Positions 45,134 to 54,708 of a DNA stretch of 64,000 nucleotides are shown in pieces. The position numbers and the translations under genes are program-made. The notes below the pieces were generated by a model. It made no database searches. It was given only the letters and a program-made list of their open reading frames with translations, and had not been told where the DNA came from. Source of the stretch: Roseibium sp. TrichSKD4 (lineage in GTDB: Bacteria; Pseudomonadota; Alphaproteobacteria; Rhizobiales; Stappiaceae). Position 1 is the stretch's first letter, and each line of letters starts with the position of its first letter. The stretch covers positions 515,772 through 579,771 of the forward strand of contig NZ_GL476319.1 of NCBI RefSeq assembly GCF_000148725.1, in the 5' to 3' direction.

Positions 45134-45173
45134 GCGAACAAGCCACCGGCTTTGAAGAAAGATGTAGAAATTG

Positions 45174-45203
45174 AAGGCAATCGCTCCGGCGGTTGCCTTT
45201 ATT
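45174..45203 (+). terminator. Rho-independent terminator of grxD
   Basis: AAGGCAA (45174-45180), loop, TTGCCTT (45193-45199), then TATTCTTT. An unrelated ATCCTG-AACA-CAGGAT hairpin lies at 45238-45253 before the next gene. Confidence 0.8.
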
Positions 45204-45346
45204 CTTTGCCATCTCCAAAAAAATCTGCGAATCATCTATCCTGAACACAGGATGAATGCCCGTTTCAGGGTGAGTACAGTTGCGTACGGTCATTCTCCGC
45301 CTCAAGACTAGGGGCAGAAAGCCCGCTTGGCAGAGGGTTAGGGGAA

Positions 45347-45622
45347 ATGAAACTCTTCACGATTGCAGCACTTGCATTAGCGACCGGCATGGCAGGCTTT
45401 GCGCTTGCCCTGAGCGTCGATAAGCCATCCGGCGAGCTGCGCCGTGTCGACTGTACAAAGATCACCATCTTCGCACCGCAAGATGGCAAGTCAGCAGAAG
45501 ACCTATGTAAGGGTTATGGCGGTCTGGCTGTGCAGGACGCAGAACCAACAGACGAAGGTCTTGTGATCCTCGTCCGCAATCAACCTGTCGGCGGCTTTAT
45601 CGGGCCGGCATCTGCGCGCTGA
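45347..45622 (+). CDS. Small exported protein of unknown function
   Basis: A 91-residue protein with a signal peptide ('FTIAALALATGMAGFALALS') and a mature part of about 70 residues with two cysteines ('RVDCTKITIFAPQ', 'EDLCKGYGGLAVQ'), perhaps a disulfide. No family recognised. The Shine-Dalgarno AGGGG precedes ATG 45347. It converges on the cyclase gene; stops are 14 bp apart. Confidence 0.75.
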   Translation: MKLFTIAALALATGMAGFALALSVDKPSGELRRVDCTKITIFAPQDGKSAEDLCKGYGGLAVQDAEPTDEGLVILVRNQPVGGFIGPASAR

Positions 45623-45636
45623 AGAGTAACTTTTTC

Positions 45637-47199
45637 TCAGATGTTGTCTTCAACGGGCAAGGCAAAGGCCTCAACCGGCCGCGTCACGTTGCGAAGTTCC
45701 AATGACCCAAGAAATTTTGGATTAAGATCCGGGTCGTCGCAAACCCCGCTGGCGACAACAATCGACTGACCAACTGTTTTACCATAGTCACTCAAACGTG
45801 CTGCCAGATTGGCCGCGCTGCCAATCACAGTGAAATCCAGCCGCTCTTTTGAACCTACATTGCCATAGGTCACATCGCCAAAAGCCACGCCAATGCCACA
45901 CTCTATCGGTGGAAACTCACCCTCGTCCGGATTGACAAGCTGTTTGACGATCTCCAGCGAGCTCCTGACCGCCTGATGGCAGGCCTCGCTGTGACCTTTT
46001 GAGACCGGGAAGATCGCCATCACCGCGTCTCCAATAAACTTCAGAACCTCGCCATTATGTGCGTTGACGATATCTGTCGTTGTCTCAAAGAAATGATTGA
46101 GCAGATCGAGATAGGTATCCCGCCCAAGCTCTGTCTCAAGACGCGTGGAGGATCGAAGATCACAGAACAGGATCGCGGCATCGATCACATCCCCGTCCCC
46201 GCGCCGAAATTCCCCTCCGAGAACCCGTGCACCGGTCCGTGCACCAAGATAAGTTTCCAGCAGGACTTGTGCATTGCCTTTCAAGGCAAACACCTCATAA
46301 AGGCGGCTCAAAATAGACGAGCACTCGAAAATCAAGCCCAGATTTGCAGTGGTGAACCCCTTGGGATGGTCGCTGGCAAGGGTCAGGATGTTGATCTGCC
46401 CGCCAGAGAAGGGCATTGGCATCGCGACATAATCAGTCGCCCCCTTCTCTCGCAATTCGCCCATGATGGAGAATTGAAACTCTTCCGGATTCGCATCCAG
46501 CTTTTGCCGCACACCGCCGCGCCCCTGAGACACATGATAAAACGGGCTGGTTTTGTAAGCCTCGCTCGTCCGTATCCCTTCATGCAAGGCTTCAAACGAC
46601 TCGATCTTGTTGTCGTCCCGGGTCCAGACATAGCGCCGTCCGGCAATCATTGGGTGGAGAGACCAGATCAAGACGCTGAGGCGCGATACAGCAACACCTT
46701 CCTTGACCAGCCGCCTTGCGAAAGCCGCCGTCAGTTCTTCAGGCGTTTTGATGGATGGTGCTTCCCTCAGCAACCAGTCAACAAGTGGGCCGGAAATACT
46801 CCGATCGGGAGAGTTTCGAAGCGGAGCCCCTCCCGTGTCGATCTCATCAGCGATCCCGGGCATGAATGCCACATAACCTTCAAGAGCCGCACTCTCAGGC
46901 AAAGGATGCGGATAGCACCAAATCGCACGTTCCAGCCATTCCCCGTCACACTCCAATTCAAAGTAGGATGCCGTTCCCTTGAAAGGGCAAAATGTCTGAA
47001 AATTCGCAGCTGGCCGCATAGGCGCCAGAACATCTTCCATCGGAAAATAAACGACCGGCGACAACCGCGTTTCATACATCACAAGGGCGCGGGAGGTCCG
47101 CGCTAAAACGGTGCTGCCCCGCCGAGCCTCAATAAGGCCGGAAATAGGCTCTACCAAAATCTGGTAGTCATTGGATGTCGTCTGGGCTGCAATGGTCAT
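45637..47199 (-). CDS. Class III adenylate/guanylate cyclase with N-terminal DUF427 domain
   Basis: A 520-residue protein. Residues about 14-112 match DUF427 ('YFPMEDVLAPMRPAANFQTFCPFKGTASYFELECDGEWLERAIWCY'), a domain usually found as a stand-alone small protein. Residues about 150-320 look like a sensory region. Residues about 338-500 are a class III cyclase with metal aspartates D347 ('FCDLRSST') and D391 ('KFIGDAVMAIFP'), plus 'FTVIGSAANLAARLS'. Product (cAMP or cGMP) is not certain. No transmembrane helix is seen. DUF427-cyclase fusions are not, to my knowledge, well described. Confidence 0.85.
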   Translation of the reverse strand: MTIAAQTTSNDYQILVEPISGLIEARRGSTVLARTSRALVMYETRLSPVVYFPMEDVLAPMRPAANFQTFCPFKGTASYFELECDGEWLERAIWCYPHPLPESAALEGYVAFMPGIADEIDTGGAPLRNSPDRSISGPLVDWLLREAPSIKTPEELTAAFARRLVKEGVAVSRLSVLIWSLHPMIAGRRYVWTRDDNKIESFEALHEGIRTSEAYKTSPFYHVSQGRGGVRQKLDANPEEFQFSIMGELREKGATDYVAMPMPFSGGQINILTLASDHPKGFTTANLGLIFECSSILSRLYEVFALKGNAQVLLETYLGARTGARVLGGEFRRGDGDVIDAAILFCDLRSSTRLETELGRDTYLDLLNHFFETTTDIVNAHNGEVLKFIGDAVMAIFPVSKGHSEACHQAVRSSLEIVKQLVNPDEGEFPPIECGIGVAFGDVTYGNVGSKERLDFTVIGSAANLAARLSDYGKTVGQSIVVASGVCDDPDLNPKFLGSLELRNVTRPVEAFALPVEDNI

Positions 47200-47244
47200 G
47201 CCCCAGAGATAAACACCAACACGCCGCTTTTCCAGAGGCGCAGA

Positions 47245-48183
47245 CTATTCTGCTGCAAACAGTTTTTCAGTCATGGCGAGGCTGGCACCGCAGGGCTCTT
47301 CAGCTTCGCCATCGGGGTTGGCGGCACTGCCGGGACGAAGCGACATGAAATCATAAAGTGACCGATCCATCAGGTGAGACGGGCGCGTGTGGGCCAAGGC
47401 GCGTGCCATGACGCCCAAACGGCCCGGCGCTTCTTTCTCCCAGCCCTGCAGCATCTTTTTCACTTCCTCACGCTGCAAACCGTGCTGAGAACCACAGAGG
47501 TTACACGGGATGATCGGGAACTCCATGCCGCTTGCGAATTTGGCAATATCGCTTTCAGCTGAATAGGCCAGTGGGCGCAGTACCAGAAGATCCCCTTCAT
47601 CATTGACCAGCTTCGGCGGCATCGACGCCAGCCGTCCGCCATGAAACAGGTTCATGAAAAAGGTTTCCAGAATGTCTTCCCGGTGATGGCCGAGCACAAC
47701 AGTCTCGCAGCCATTTTCCCGCGCAACACGATACAGAATCCCGCGACGCAAACGAGAACAAAGCGAACAATAGGTCCGGTGAGCGGGGATCTTGTCCGTG
47801 ACGATGGAATAGGTGTCTTCGCGAATGATCAGATGTTCAACGCCGTTGTCTTCGAAGAACTTCGGCAGCACATCTGCCGGGAACCCCGGCTGGGCCTGAT
47901 CGAGATTGCAGGCCAGAATGTCGACAGGCAGAAGCCCGCGCCATTTCAGCTCTGTCAAAACGGCGAGCAGCGCATAACTGTCCTTGCCGCCAGACAGGCA
48001 AACCAACCACTTGACCGGCTTCTCACGGGCGCGTTCCGGCACCATGGCGAAGTCGTCAATTGCCTGCCGTGTCAGGCGGAGCAACCGCTTCCGCAGTTTC
48101 TTGAATTCAACGCTGGAGGGCGCATTGCGCAAAAGCAGCGGAACATCTTCCGCCTCAGATCCCAGATTTGCCAGATCACTCAT
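47245..48183 (-). CDS. ttcA: tRNA 2-thiocytidine biosynthesis protein TtcA
   Basis: A 312-residue PP-loop ATPase that thiolates cytidine 32 of some tRNAs through an iron-sulfur cluster. The PP-loop is '[15 protein letters not shown]', and the cluster/sulfur cysteines are in '[13 protein letters not shown]' and '[13 protein letters not shown]'. Family string '[15 protein letters not shown]' is present. The downstream gap to the cyclase is only 45 bp. Confidence 0.93.
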   Translation of the reverse strand: MSDLANLGSEAEDVPLLLRNAPSSVEFKKLRKRLLRLTRQAIDDFAMVPERAREKPVKWLVCLSGGKDSYALLAVLTELKWRGLLPVDILACNLDQAQPGFPADVLPKFFEDNGVEHLIIREDTYSIVTDKIPAHRTYCSLCSRLRRGILYRVARENGCETVVLGHHREDILETFFMNLFHGGRLASMPPKLVNDEGDLLVLRPLAYSAESDIAKFASGMEFPIIPCNLCGSQHGLQREEVKKMLQGWEKEAPGRLGVMARALAHTRPSHLMDRSLYDFMSLRPGSAANPDGEAEEPCGASLAMTEKLFAAE

Positions 48184-48692
48184 ATCATCGCGCCCAATCC
48201 TTCACCGCCCTTGAAACAAAGGCACCTCATTCGTGCGCCGGTTTATCGGATTGGAGGAAGGGGAGCAAGGTGGAGAGCTCACGACGCCTTGGTTCGATCC
48301 TGATTTCAGTGTCAGTACGAACTAAATGCGCCCGCTCCTCACCAGATTGCATGGCGACATCGAAACACTCAAAAAAGTCAATGAGCAATCAAACTACCAG
48401 TTTTCCAGATGCTCGAGTTCCGAATACAAACGCACTTCCAAATTTAAAGAGCGTGCTCATAAGCTTACATAACATGCAGACAAGTAAAGTAAAATTCTAA
48501 CAACAAACAGATTCACGCGAAGATAGAAAAACACAAACAAAACACTCAAAACCGAAACAGACGATTAATACTAGAGAAACTTAATTGATGAACATTTGTT
48601 GCGATACATCGACAAGGTGAAAAGATAAGCCATCAAATTACCGACAGTACATCGGCATTTATTACAATCACAACTACTTCAGGAGAGACGTA
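48184..48692. other. Long intergenic region before the secreted protease gene
   Basis: These 509 bp between ttcA and the protease become clearly AT-rich from about 48350 on. I see no credible gene. It should hold the protease promoter; AGGAG at 48681 is its Shine-Dalgarno. No obvious hairpin. Confidence 0.5.
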
Positions 48693-51548
48693 GTGTGCAC
48701 CATCTGTTCCAGCTTCTCAGAAACGAGACTCGTTCCCAACAACGACAGCACAGTTACAACCTCGGTTGATGCGTCAACGTTCTCAGCAGTCGCGGTTAAT
48801 GCAGCAGAAGGTGCAGATGTCGCCGCTGATGTAACGACCACCGCCGAGATGGCCGTCGGCGGAACCTTCTCCGGTTCACTCAGCGGACGGGGTGACAGGG
48901 ACTGGGTGGCTATCAATCTGGAAGAAGGCCAATCCTACAACATCAGCCTTGCGGGAACCGGCTTAGGTGGCGTTCGCGATACTTACCTCCGGATTTATGA
49001 TGCAGACGGCAACCTAGTTGCCAGCAACGACGATGGCGGACCCGGTCTCTCCTCTTTCCTATCCAATTTCACGGTAGGAAACGCCGGAACCTACTACATT
49101 AGCGCCGGCTCCTACGGCGATTGGGGAACTGGAAACTATCAGATCGGTGTCACCGGCCGAGCCACGCCGGTCCGCGTCAATGAAGCAGCCGATGCAGCGG
49201 CAAACACCTCAACCAGTTATTCCATGTCAGTTGGCGACATCTTCGAGGGTAACTTGAGCGGCCGCGGAGACCGTGATTGGGTCGCTATCGAGCTGGATAT
49301 TGGGCAAGTTTACGACATCAGCCTGACGGGTGGTGGGCGCGGAAATGTCCGTGACACCTATCTTCGGATCTATGATGGCGATGGCAATCTGGTTGCTCGC
49401 AATGACGATGGCGGACCCGGGCTTTCATCACTCCTTTCAAATTTCACCGTTGGTAGCTCGGGGACATATTACATCAGCGCTGGTTCCTATCGGGATCGCG
49501 GACGCGGCGACTACGAAATTGAAGTCACTGGCGAAACAATTGAAATCGGCCTGACCGAAACCGTCGACGCGACAGCTGACAGCTCAACCCTCTACTCAAT
49601 GGAAGTAGGCGACACCTTCAACGGAACCTTGAATAGTCGTGGTGATCGCGACTGGATCGCGATTGAGCTTGAACCTGGCCAAATTTTTGACATCAGCCTC
49701 ACGGGTGGCGGGAGAGGAAATGTTCGCGACACGTATCTCCGTCTCTATGACACGGACGGCAATCTGGTAGCGAGTGATGACGATGGCGGAGCGGGACGAA
49801 ACTCGCTCCTTAGCCTGGCGGTCGAAAGCGGTGGGACCTATTACATCAGCGCGGGCTCCTATCGTGACCGTGGCACCGGCGGATACGAAGTAAATGTCAC
49901 CAGTCAGCCTTTGCCATCCGGTCTAGTTGAAACGCTGGATGCAGCTGCGGATACCAGCACTTATTATTCCATGTCTGAAGGCGAAGTCTTCTCCGGATCG
50001 CTTGATGGACGCCGCGACAATGACTGGATCTCAATTGATCTGGATGCTGGCGAACTCTATGACATTGGCTTGTCAGGAGCCGGTGGCAATGCGGTTCGAG
50101 ACACATATTTGCGGATATACGATGCCGATGGCAACTTGATCGCCAGCAATGACGATGGCGGCGAAGGCCTCTACTCCCTGCTCGCCGGTTTCTCAGTCGA
50201 CAGCGACGGGACTTACTATATTAGCGCTGGCTCTTATCGTGATCGTGGGCGCGGTGATTATGAGGTCTCGGTTTCGAACGTGGCACCTCAGCCAGAGCCA
50301 GAGCCAGAGCCGGAACCTGAGCCCACTCCGGATCCCGACCCTGATCCAACTCCAGAGCCAGAACCAACTCCTGACCCAGGCCCGGCACCTGATCCGGTTA
50401 CAAACCCGGAAAACGACACCCTCGCCTATCAGCTGACCAATGGATATTGGGAAAGCAACGGACGCACTGAACGGTCATTCAATGTGGCACCGGGCGCAGT
50501 CATTACTTACAATCACGATGGCCTCGCAAGCGGTGTTCGCCATCTGGCAACAACGGCGCTGGAGCTTTGGGGCGATGTCACCGGCCTGCAGTTCCAATAT
50601 ACGTCCGGATCTGCCCAGATCACATTTGACGATAATTACAGCGGAGCCTACGCCTATTCGTATTTGTCCGGCACCACAATCACCAGCTCGTACATCAATG
50701 TCTCGACGGCGTGGACGGATTATTACGGCACAGCGCTGAACAGCTATTCGTTCCAAACCTATATTCACGAAGTCGGGCATGCGCTGGGTCTCGGCCACGC
50801 TGGCAACTACAACGGCTCTGCCAGCTTTGATCCGAATGTTCATTTAGCAAATGACAGTTGGCAGGCATCACTGATGTCCTATTTCAGTCAGACGGAAAAT
50901 ACCAATGTCGATGCAAGCTGGGCGTTGGCGGTCACACCGCAGATGGCAGACGTTCTGGCAGTTCGAAATCTCTATGGTACGACCGGCACAACCCGAACTG
51001 ACGACACGACCTATGGCGACAATGCGAGTTCCGGCGATACGTTTGCCTCGCTAACAGCCATGAACAGCTCCATCACCTACACAATCGTGGATGATGGCGG
51101 CATTGATACGCTGAACTTCAGCAACACATCCGCAAACCAACTGATTGACCTGAATGCAGAGGCGACCTCAAACGTTCGCGGATTGACCGGCAATGTCATC
51201 ATCGCGCGCGGAACAGTCATAGAAAATGCCATTTCCGGAAACGGCAATGACACATTGATTGGCAACAGCGCCAACAACCATCTGGATGGTGGGCTCGGCG
51301 CTGACACCCTGACCGGGAATTACGGCTATGACACTTTCGTCTTCGCCGCAGGATCAGGCAATGACACAGTGACTGATTTCGAGAACGGAATCGACATGAT
51401 CGAGTTCGGCCTCGGCATTAGCTCTCTCTCGGATCTGACCATCGGCATGAATGGCAGCGACACTGTCATTCAATTCACCAATGGATCCGTGACACTGGCG
51501 GGGATTGACCAATCCCTGATCACAAACGACGACTTCCAGTTCGTTTAA
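48693..51548 (+). CDS. Serralysin-type secreted metalloprotease with four PPC repeats and RTX tail
   Basis: A 951-residue type I secretion candidate with no signal peptide. It begins 'MCTICSSF', then four similar domains of the bacterial pre-peptidase C-terminal (PPC) type (about 52-156, 172-280, 293-403, 415-530), each with 'VRDTYLRIYD.DGNL' and 'GTYYISAGSY'. A Pro-Glu/Asp linker (532-570) leads to a metzincin catalytic domain with H692-E-x-x-H696-x-x-G-x-x-H702 ('HEVGHALGLGH') and Met-turn 'ASLMSY' (M728). The tail has RTX nonapeptides ('GNGNDTLIGNS', 'GGLGADTL', about 848-890) and a T1SS-type C-terminus. The PPC domains precede the protease, reverse of the usual order. GTG 48693 has AGGAG. 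Exporter genes are not adjacent. Confidence 0.9.
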   Translation: MCTICSSFSETRLVPNNDSTVTTSVDASTFSAVAVNAAEGADVAADVTTTAEMAVGGTFSGSLSGRGDRDWVAINLEEGQSYNISLAGTGLGGVRDTYLRIYDADGNLVASNDDGGPGLSSFLSNFTVGNAGTYYISAGSYGDWGTGNYQIGVTGRATPVRVNEAADAAANTSTSYSMSVGDIFEGNLSGRGDRDWVAIELDIGQVYDISLTGGGRGNVRDTYLRIYDGDGNLVARNDDGGPGLSSLLSNFTVGSSGTYYISAGSYRDRGRGDYEIEVTGETIEIGLTETVDATADSSTLYSMEVGDTFNGTLNSRGDRDWIAIELEPGQIFDISLTGGGRGNVRDTYLRLYDTDGNLVASDDDGGAGRNSLLSLAVESGGTYYISAGSYRDRGTGGYEVNVTSQPLPSGLVETLDAAADTSTYYSMSEGEVFSGSLDGRRDNDWISIDLDAGELYDIGLSGAGGNAVRDTYLRIYDADGNLIASNDDGGEGLYSLLAGFSVDSDGTYYISAGSYRDRGRGDYEVSVSNVAPQPEPEPEPEPEPTPDPDPDPTPEPEPTPDPGPAPDPVTNPENDTLAYQLTNGYWESNGRTERSFNVAPGAVITYNHDGLASGVRHLATTALELWGDVTGLQFQYTSGSAQITFDDNYSGAYAYSYLSGTTITSSYINVSTAWTDYYGTALNSYSFQTYIHEVGHALGLGHAGNYNGSASFDPNVHLANDSWQASLMSYFSQTENTNVDASWALAVTPQMADVLAVRNLYGTTGTTRTDDTTYGDNASSGDTFASLTAMNSSITYTIVDDGGIDTLNFSNTSANQLIDLNAEATSNVRGLTGNVIIARGTVIENAISGNGNDTLIGNSANNHLDGGLGADTLTGNYGYDTFVFAAGSGNDTVTDFENGIDMIEFGLGISSLSDLTIGMNGSDTVIQFTNGSVTLAGIDQSLITNDDFQFV
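48846..50282 (+). repeat. Four tandem PPC-domain coding repeats within the protease gene
   Basis: Four copies of about 315-350 bp at 48846-49160, 49206-49532, 49569-49901 and 49935-50282 encode the PPC-like domains. Copies 2 and 3 are closest (both carry GRGNVRDTYLR). The array could expand or contract by recombination, which would change linker length in the secreted protein. Confidence 0.8.
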
Positions 51549-51951
51549 GTCGTATTTGTTCGTCAAAGACAATGAAGCCGCGGGCATTTGCCCGCGGTAA
51601 TCTCATTTGTGATCGGTCAAATTTTTGAGCGATAGAAACAACCTCAGACATCTTTATGAACAAGACAGCAGATGTTTGCTTGCTAGTGTTGTCTTTCTTG
51701 AAGTTATACTGAGGACGCTGGGGTAGTTTCCCGTTGTTTATGTAATCGAAAAACTCCTGTCGAAACCGAGCGGCATCGCTGTTATTCCAACCGCCCTTAA
51801 ACTCGATAGTTTCTCCGCTTGAAAGAAAAATCTGCCATGTTCTCTCGCCCGCACCACGGACATCGGTTGCAGGATCAGTATCATCATCTGCAAGGGCTAA
51901 GTTGCTGAAGCCTAGAAACAAAAGAACCAACATCGCATTAAAAAATCGCAT
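51520..51951 (-). CDS. Small exported protein convergent with the protease
   Basis: A 143-residue protein with a signal peptide ('MLVLLFLGFSNLALADDD') and a mature part with 'WQIFLSSGETIEFKGGWNNSDAARFRQEFFDYINNG'. No family recognised. Its frame runs 29 bp into the protease 3' end, and the 51578-51597 hairpin lies inside its last codons. The real C-terminus may be shorter, or the overlap is genuine. It might be an inhibitor or unrelated; there is no sequence evidence for either. Confidence 0.6.
   Translation of the reverse strand: MRFFNAMLVLLFLGFSNLALADDDTDPATDVRGAGERTWQIFLSSGETIEFKGGWNNSDAARFRQEFFDYINNGKLPQRPQYNFKKDNTSKQTSAVLFIKMSEVVSIAQKFDRSQMRLPRANARGFIVFDEQIRLKRTGSRRL
51578..51597. terminator. 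Hairpin downstream of the protease
   Basis: CCGCGGGC-ATTT-GCCCGCGG, a perfect 8-bp stem 30 bp after the protease stop. It probably ends protease transcription; it lies within the predicted coding region of the opposing small gene. Confidence 0.65.
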
Positions 51952-52001
51952 CGAAACACCTCCAAACTATCTATTTCCAAACCACGCATATAACAAAACA
52001 C

Positions 52002-52029
52002 AAAAAACCCCGCTGTTGCCAGCGGGGTT
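52002..52029 (-). terminator. Rho-independent terminator of rpsD
   Basis: On the minus strand AACCCCGCTG-GCAA-CAGCGGGGTT (52006-52029) is followed by a U-run (52002-52007). Classical terminator 29 nt after the rpsD stop. Confidence 0.9.
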
Positions 52030-52058
52030 CTTCGAAATTTGTGTTCGGCGCTAAGGGA

Positions 52059-52676
52059 TTAGCGCGAGTAGAACTCGACCACGAGATTCGGTTCCATCTG
52101 TACCGGATAAGGTACATCAGCGAAGCTTGGAACGCGGGAGTAAGTTGCGGTCATTTTTGCATGATCGGCGTCAACATAGTCCGGAACGTCACGCTCTGCA
52201 GACTGAACGGCCTCGAGAACCAGACCCATCTGCTTGGACTTTTCACGAACTTCAATCACATCGCCCGGGCGCACACGGTAGGACGGGATGTTAACCCGCT
52301 TGCCGTTGACCTTGATGTGGCCGTGGTTGATGAACTGACGAGCAGCAAAAACGGTTGGAACGAACTTGGCTCGGTAGATGATCGCGTCCAGACGACGCTC
52401 CAGCAGACCGATCAGGTTTTCAGACGTATCGCCCTTCATGCGGGACGCTTCGACATAAACCTTGTGGAACTGCTTTTCGGAAATGTTGCCGTAGTAGCCT
52501 TTCAGCTTCTGCTTTGCGCGGAGCTGGACACCGAAGTCAGACAGTTTGCCTTTGCGGCGCTGACCGTGCTGGCCTGGGCCATATTCACGCTTGTTGGCCG
52601 GGCTCTTCGGACGACCCCAGATGTTTTCGCCCATCCGGCGGTCGATTTTGTACTTAACGCTATGGCGCTTTGACAT
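52059..52676 (-). CDS. rpsD: 30S ribosomal protein S4
   Basis: A 205-residue primary 16S rRNA-binding protein of the small subunit. It has '[26 protein letters not shown]', the long '[36 protein letters not shown]', and the S4 RNA-binding domain '[53 protein letters not shown]'. It stands alone, as usual in Hyphomicrobiales, with its own terminator and a leader hairpin that could hide the ribosome-binding site. Confidence 0.98.
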   Translation of the reverse strand: MSKRHSVKYKIDRRMGENIWGRPKSPANKREYGPGQHGQRRKGKLSDFGVQLRAKQKLKGYYGNISEKQFHKVYVEASRMKGDTSENLIGLLERRLDAIIYRAKFVPTVFAARQFINHGHIKVNGKRVNIPSYRVRPGDVIEVREKSKQMGLVLEAVQSAERDVPDYVDADHAKMTATYSRVPSFADVPYPVQMEPNLVVEFYSR

Positions 52677-52680
52677 CGCG

Positions 52681-52719
52681 GTTTCCTTTGGTTAACGCGT
52701 TGTTTTTCTTCAAGGAAAC
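52681..52719 (-). promoter_or_regulatory. rpsD leader hairpin sequestering the Shine-Dalgarno
   Basis: In the mRNA (minus strand) GTTTCCTT at 52719-52712 pairs exactly with AAGGAAAC at 52688-52681. The second arm contains the Shine-Dalgarno AAGGA located 7 nt before the rpsD ATG (52676). The stem can be extended with CGCG on both sides through one bulge. This could repress translation when formed, e.g. in S4 autoregulation. Confidence 0.6.
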
Positions 52720-52919
52720 GCGCCCTCCTTCTCCTTCAAAGACATTTGCATGCCTCGTCCGGTCGACAGAGCTTCAGCTGAACGGCGCCGGCTGAAAGGC
52801 TCACGGGTGCGTGCTCCGTTCAGGCCAAGACCCGAACAGATTGGCGGGTGATATTGAATGCGCTGCAAAATGTCAACCGAAGGAGCGGAAATTCGTCGGT
52901 TTTCCGGGAAAAATCAGAT

Positions 52920-53723
52920 CTAATTTTTTGGGGCTGCAAGTGATAGCCCAAAACCCGCCAAAAGCCGTTTAAGAGATGCCGTGGACTGGCCAGAGGTAAA
53001 ATGCGCTGTGTCCGGGACACTGACCGGCTCAAGATAAAGGTCATCCCCCAAAACCCGCACAACTTGGCGGGCAATTGCCCCGGCCGGATCGAGCCAATCG
53101 ACCGGCCAGGGCGCAAGCTTTCGAAACCGGTTGGCCAGGAAGGGATAGTGCGTGCAGGCCAGCACGACAATATCCGTCCTCCGCCCGTCCTTTTCCAGAA
53201 AACAGGCGTCAATTTCCGCCTTCAAGGCTTCGTCGGATACCGGCTCACCTCTCAGCTCTTGCTCTGCATGGGCTGCCAGCGCATCAGAGCCAACAAGTCG
53301 TACGTGGCATTGAGTGGCGAAACTGTCGATCAGATTTTTGGTATAAGCGCGGCGTACGGTACCGGGCGTTGCCAAAACGGATACAAGACCGGACGCCGTG
53401 CGCTCTGCCGCCGGTTTGATCGCCGGAACCGTGCCAACAAAGGCATGGTCTGGTTGTGCAGCCCGCAGAGCTTCACCAGCAAGGGTGAAGGCTGTGTTGC
53501 ACGCAATAACCGACGCCTTCGGCTGAAAACGCACCAACAACCCGTCAAACAATTGTAACAGGCGCTCTTTCAGCGGCGGCTCTTCCCAGTCGCCCAGCGG
53601 AAAACCGGCATCATCGGCCACATAGAGAATTGTCTCATAGGGGAGCAAGAGGCGCAGCTCGCGCAGAACCGTCAGGCCGCCAATTCCGGAATCAAAAATC
53701 AGAATTGGCTGCCGGTCTTGCAT
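52920..53723 (-). CDS. murI: Glutamate racemase
   Basis: Makes D-glutamate for peptidoglycan. The 267-residue product has '[17 protein letters not shown]' (family start, catalytic Asp), the first catalytic Cys in '[16 protein letters not shown]' and the second in '[14 protein letters not shown]', with '[13 protein letters not shown]'. ATG 53723 lies 4 nt after the stop of the upstream methyltransferase gene and has GAGG; an in-frame ATG at 53798 would overlap that gene. The two are co-transcribed. Confidence 0.95.
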   Translation of the reverse strand: MQDRQPILIFDSGIGGLTVLRELRLLLPYETILYVADDAGFPLGDWEEPPLKERLLQLFDGLLVRFQPKASVIACNTAFTLAGEALRAAQPDHAFVGTVPAIKPAAERTASGLVSVLATPGTVRRAYTKNLIDSFATQCHVRLVGSDALAAHAEQELRGEPVSDEALKAEIDACFLEKDGRRTDIVVLACTHYPFLANRFRKLAPWPVDWLDPAGAIARQVVRVLGDDLYLEPVSVPDTAHFTSGQSTASLKRLLAGFGLSLAAPKN

Positions 53724-53727
53724 GGGT

Positions 53728-54537
53728 CTACGCCTCGTTGTCGTCTTTGTCTGACCTGCGCGGACGGGTTTCGCGCCGTTCCAGCGCCGCGATGACACCC
53801 CGCAGGGCCCGCACTTCCTGTTCGGTCAATTCTGCCTTTTGGAAAATATTGCGCAAGGTTCTGACCATATGAGGGCGGCGTTCTGGTGGGCGGAAAAAGG
53901 TTACCTCGTCCAGCGCGCTTTCCAGATGCTCAAACAAACGCACCACGTCTTCTTTGACGGCAGGAGGATGCAACTCTTCATCCAGGCGGAAGGGAAGAGC
54001 GCCAGCCGTTGCCGTTTTGCGCCATTCATAGGCACACACAAGAACAGCCTGAGCAATGTTCAGCGAGGCAAAGTCCGGATCGACCGGCAGGGTGACGATT
54101 TCATCGGCCAGCGCGACTTCCTCGTTGTTCAGCCCCCAGCGCTCTCGCCCAAAGATATAGCCTGTTGGAAGACCGGACACACCGCTTTGAACCACCTTTT
54201 GCGCCGCTTCATCCGGACTGCACACCGGCTTTGGCACTTCGCGAGAACGAGCTGTGGTGGCGAAAACAAAGGTCAAATCGGCGATCGCCGCTTCCAGGCT
54301 GTCGAATACCTGCACCTTGTCGATCACATGATCGGCCCGGCTGGCGGCGGCTCGCGCCTTTTCACTCGGCCATCCGTCGCGCGGATTGACAATCCGAAGG
54401 TCCACCCAGCCAAAATTAGCCATGGCCCGTGCCGCGGTACCGATGTTTTCGCCAAGCTGCGGCTCACACAAGATGACCGCGGGTGGCACGATGTCGGATA
54501 GACGGGCGGCGTCGTTGATTTTTGCATTCTTGCTCAT
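53728..54537 (-). CDS. TrmJ-like/SpoU family RNA methyltransferase
   Basis: A 269-residue 2'-O-methyltransferase of the SPOUT superfamily. It has motifs '[24 protein letters not shown]' (motif 1), '[47 protein letters not shown]' (motifs 2 and 3, knotted SAM site). These match TrmJ, which methylates position 32 of tRNAs. The C-terminal extension is acidic and helical. ATG 54537 matches the family start; the frame continues upstream without homology. murI follows 4 nt later. Confidence 0.9.
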   Translation of the reverse strand: MSKNAKINDAARLSDIVPPAVILCEPQLGENIGTAARAMANFGWVDLRIVNPRDGWPSEKARAAASRADHVIDKVQVFDSLEAAIADLTFVFATTARSREVPKPVCSPDEAAQKVVQSGVSGLPTGYIFGRERWGLNNEEVALADEIVTLPVDPDFASLNIAQAVLVCAYEWRKTATAGALPFRLDEELHPPAVKEDVVRLFEHLESALDEVTFFRPPERRPHMVRTLRNIFQKAELTEQEVRALRGVIAALERRETRPRRSDKDDNEA

Positions 54538-54708
54538 GGGCCGGGATTTAGCGGATGCATCGACCGCTGAAAAGAGGTTTCCGGCCCCCTGACATCGCAA
54601 TTCACGCAAACGAAACAGCTTTCCCTTGCACTCCCGACAAAAAAGGAGTTGTAAAAAGGCACAATACCTCACGCATTCCAATTTCAGCCATTTCACTGGA
54701 GGTCCGTT

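Noticed and set aside
45238-45290. GTACAGTTGCGTAC-like dyad resembling the one before icd at about 60667
   Set aside because: The two share only a short core; not enough to call a common operator.
50289-50403. Six-base repeats resembling a CRISPR or variable-number array
   Set aside because: They encode the in-frame Pro-Glu/Asp linker of the protease; no spacer pattern.
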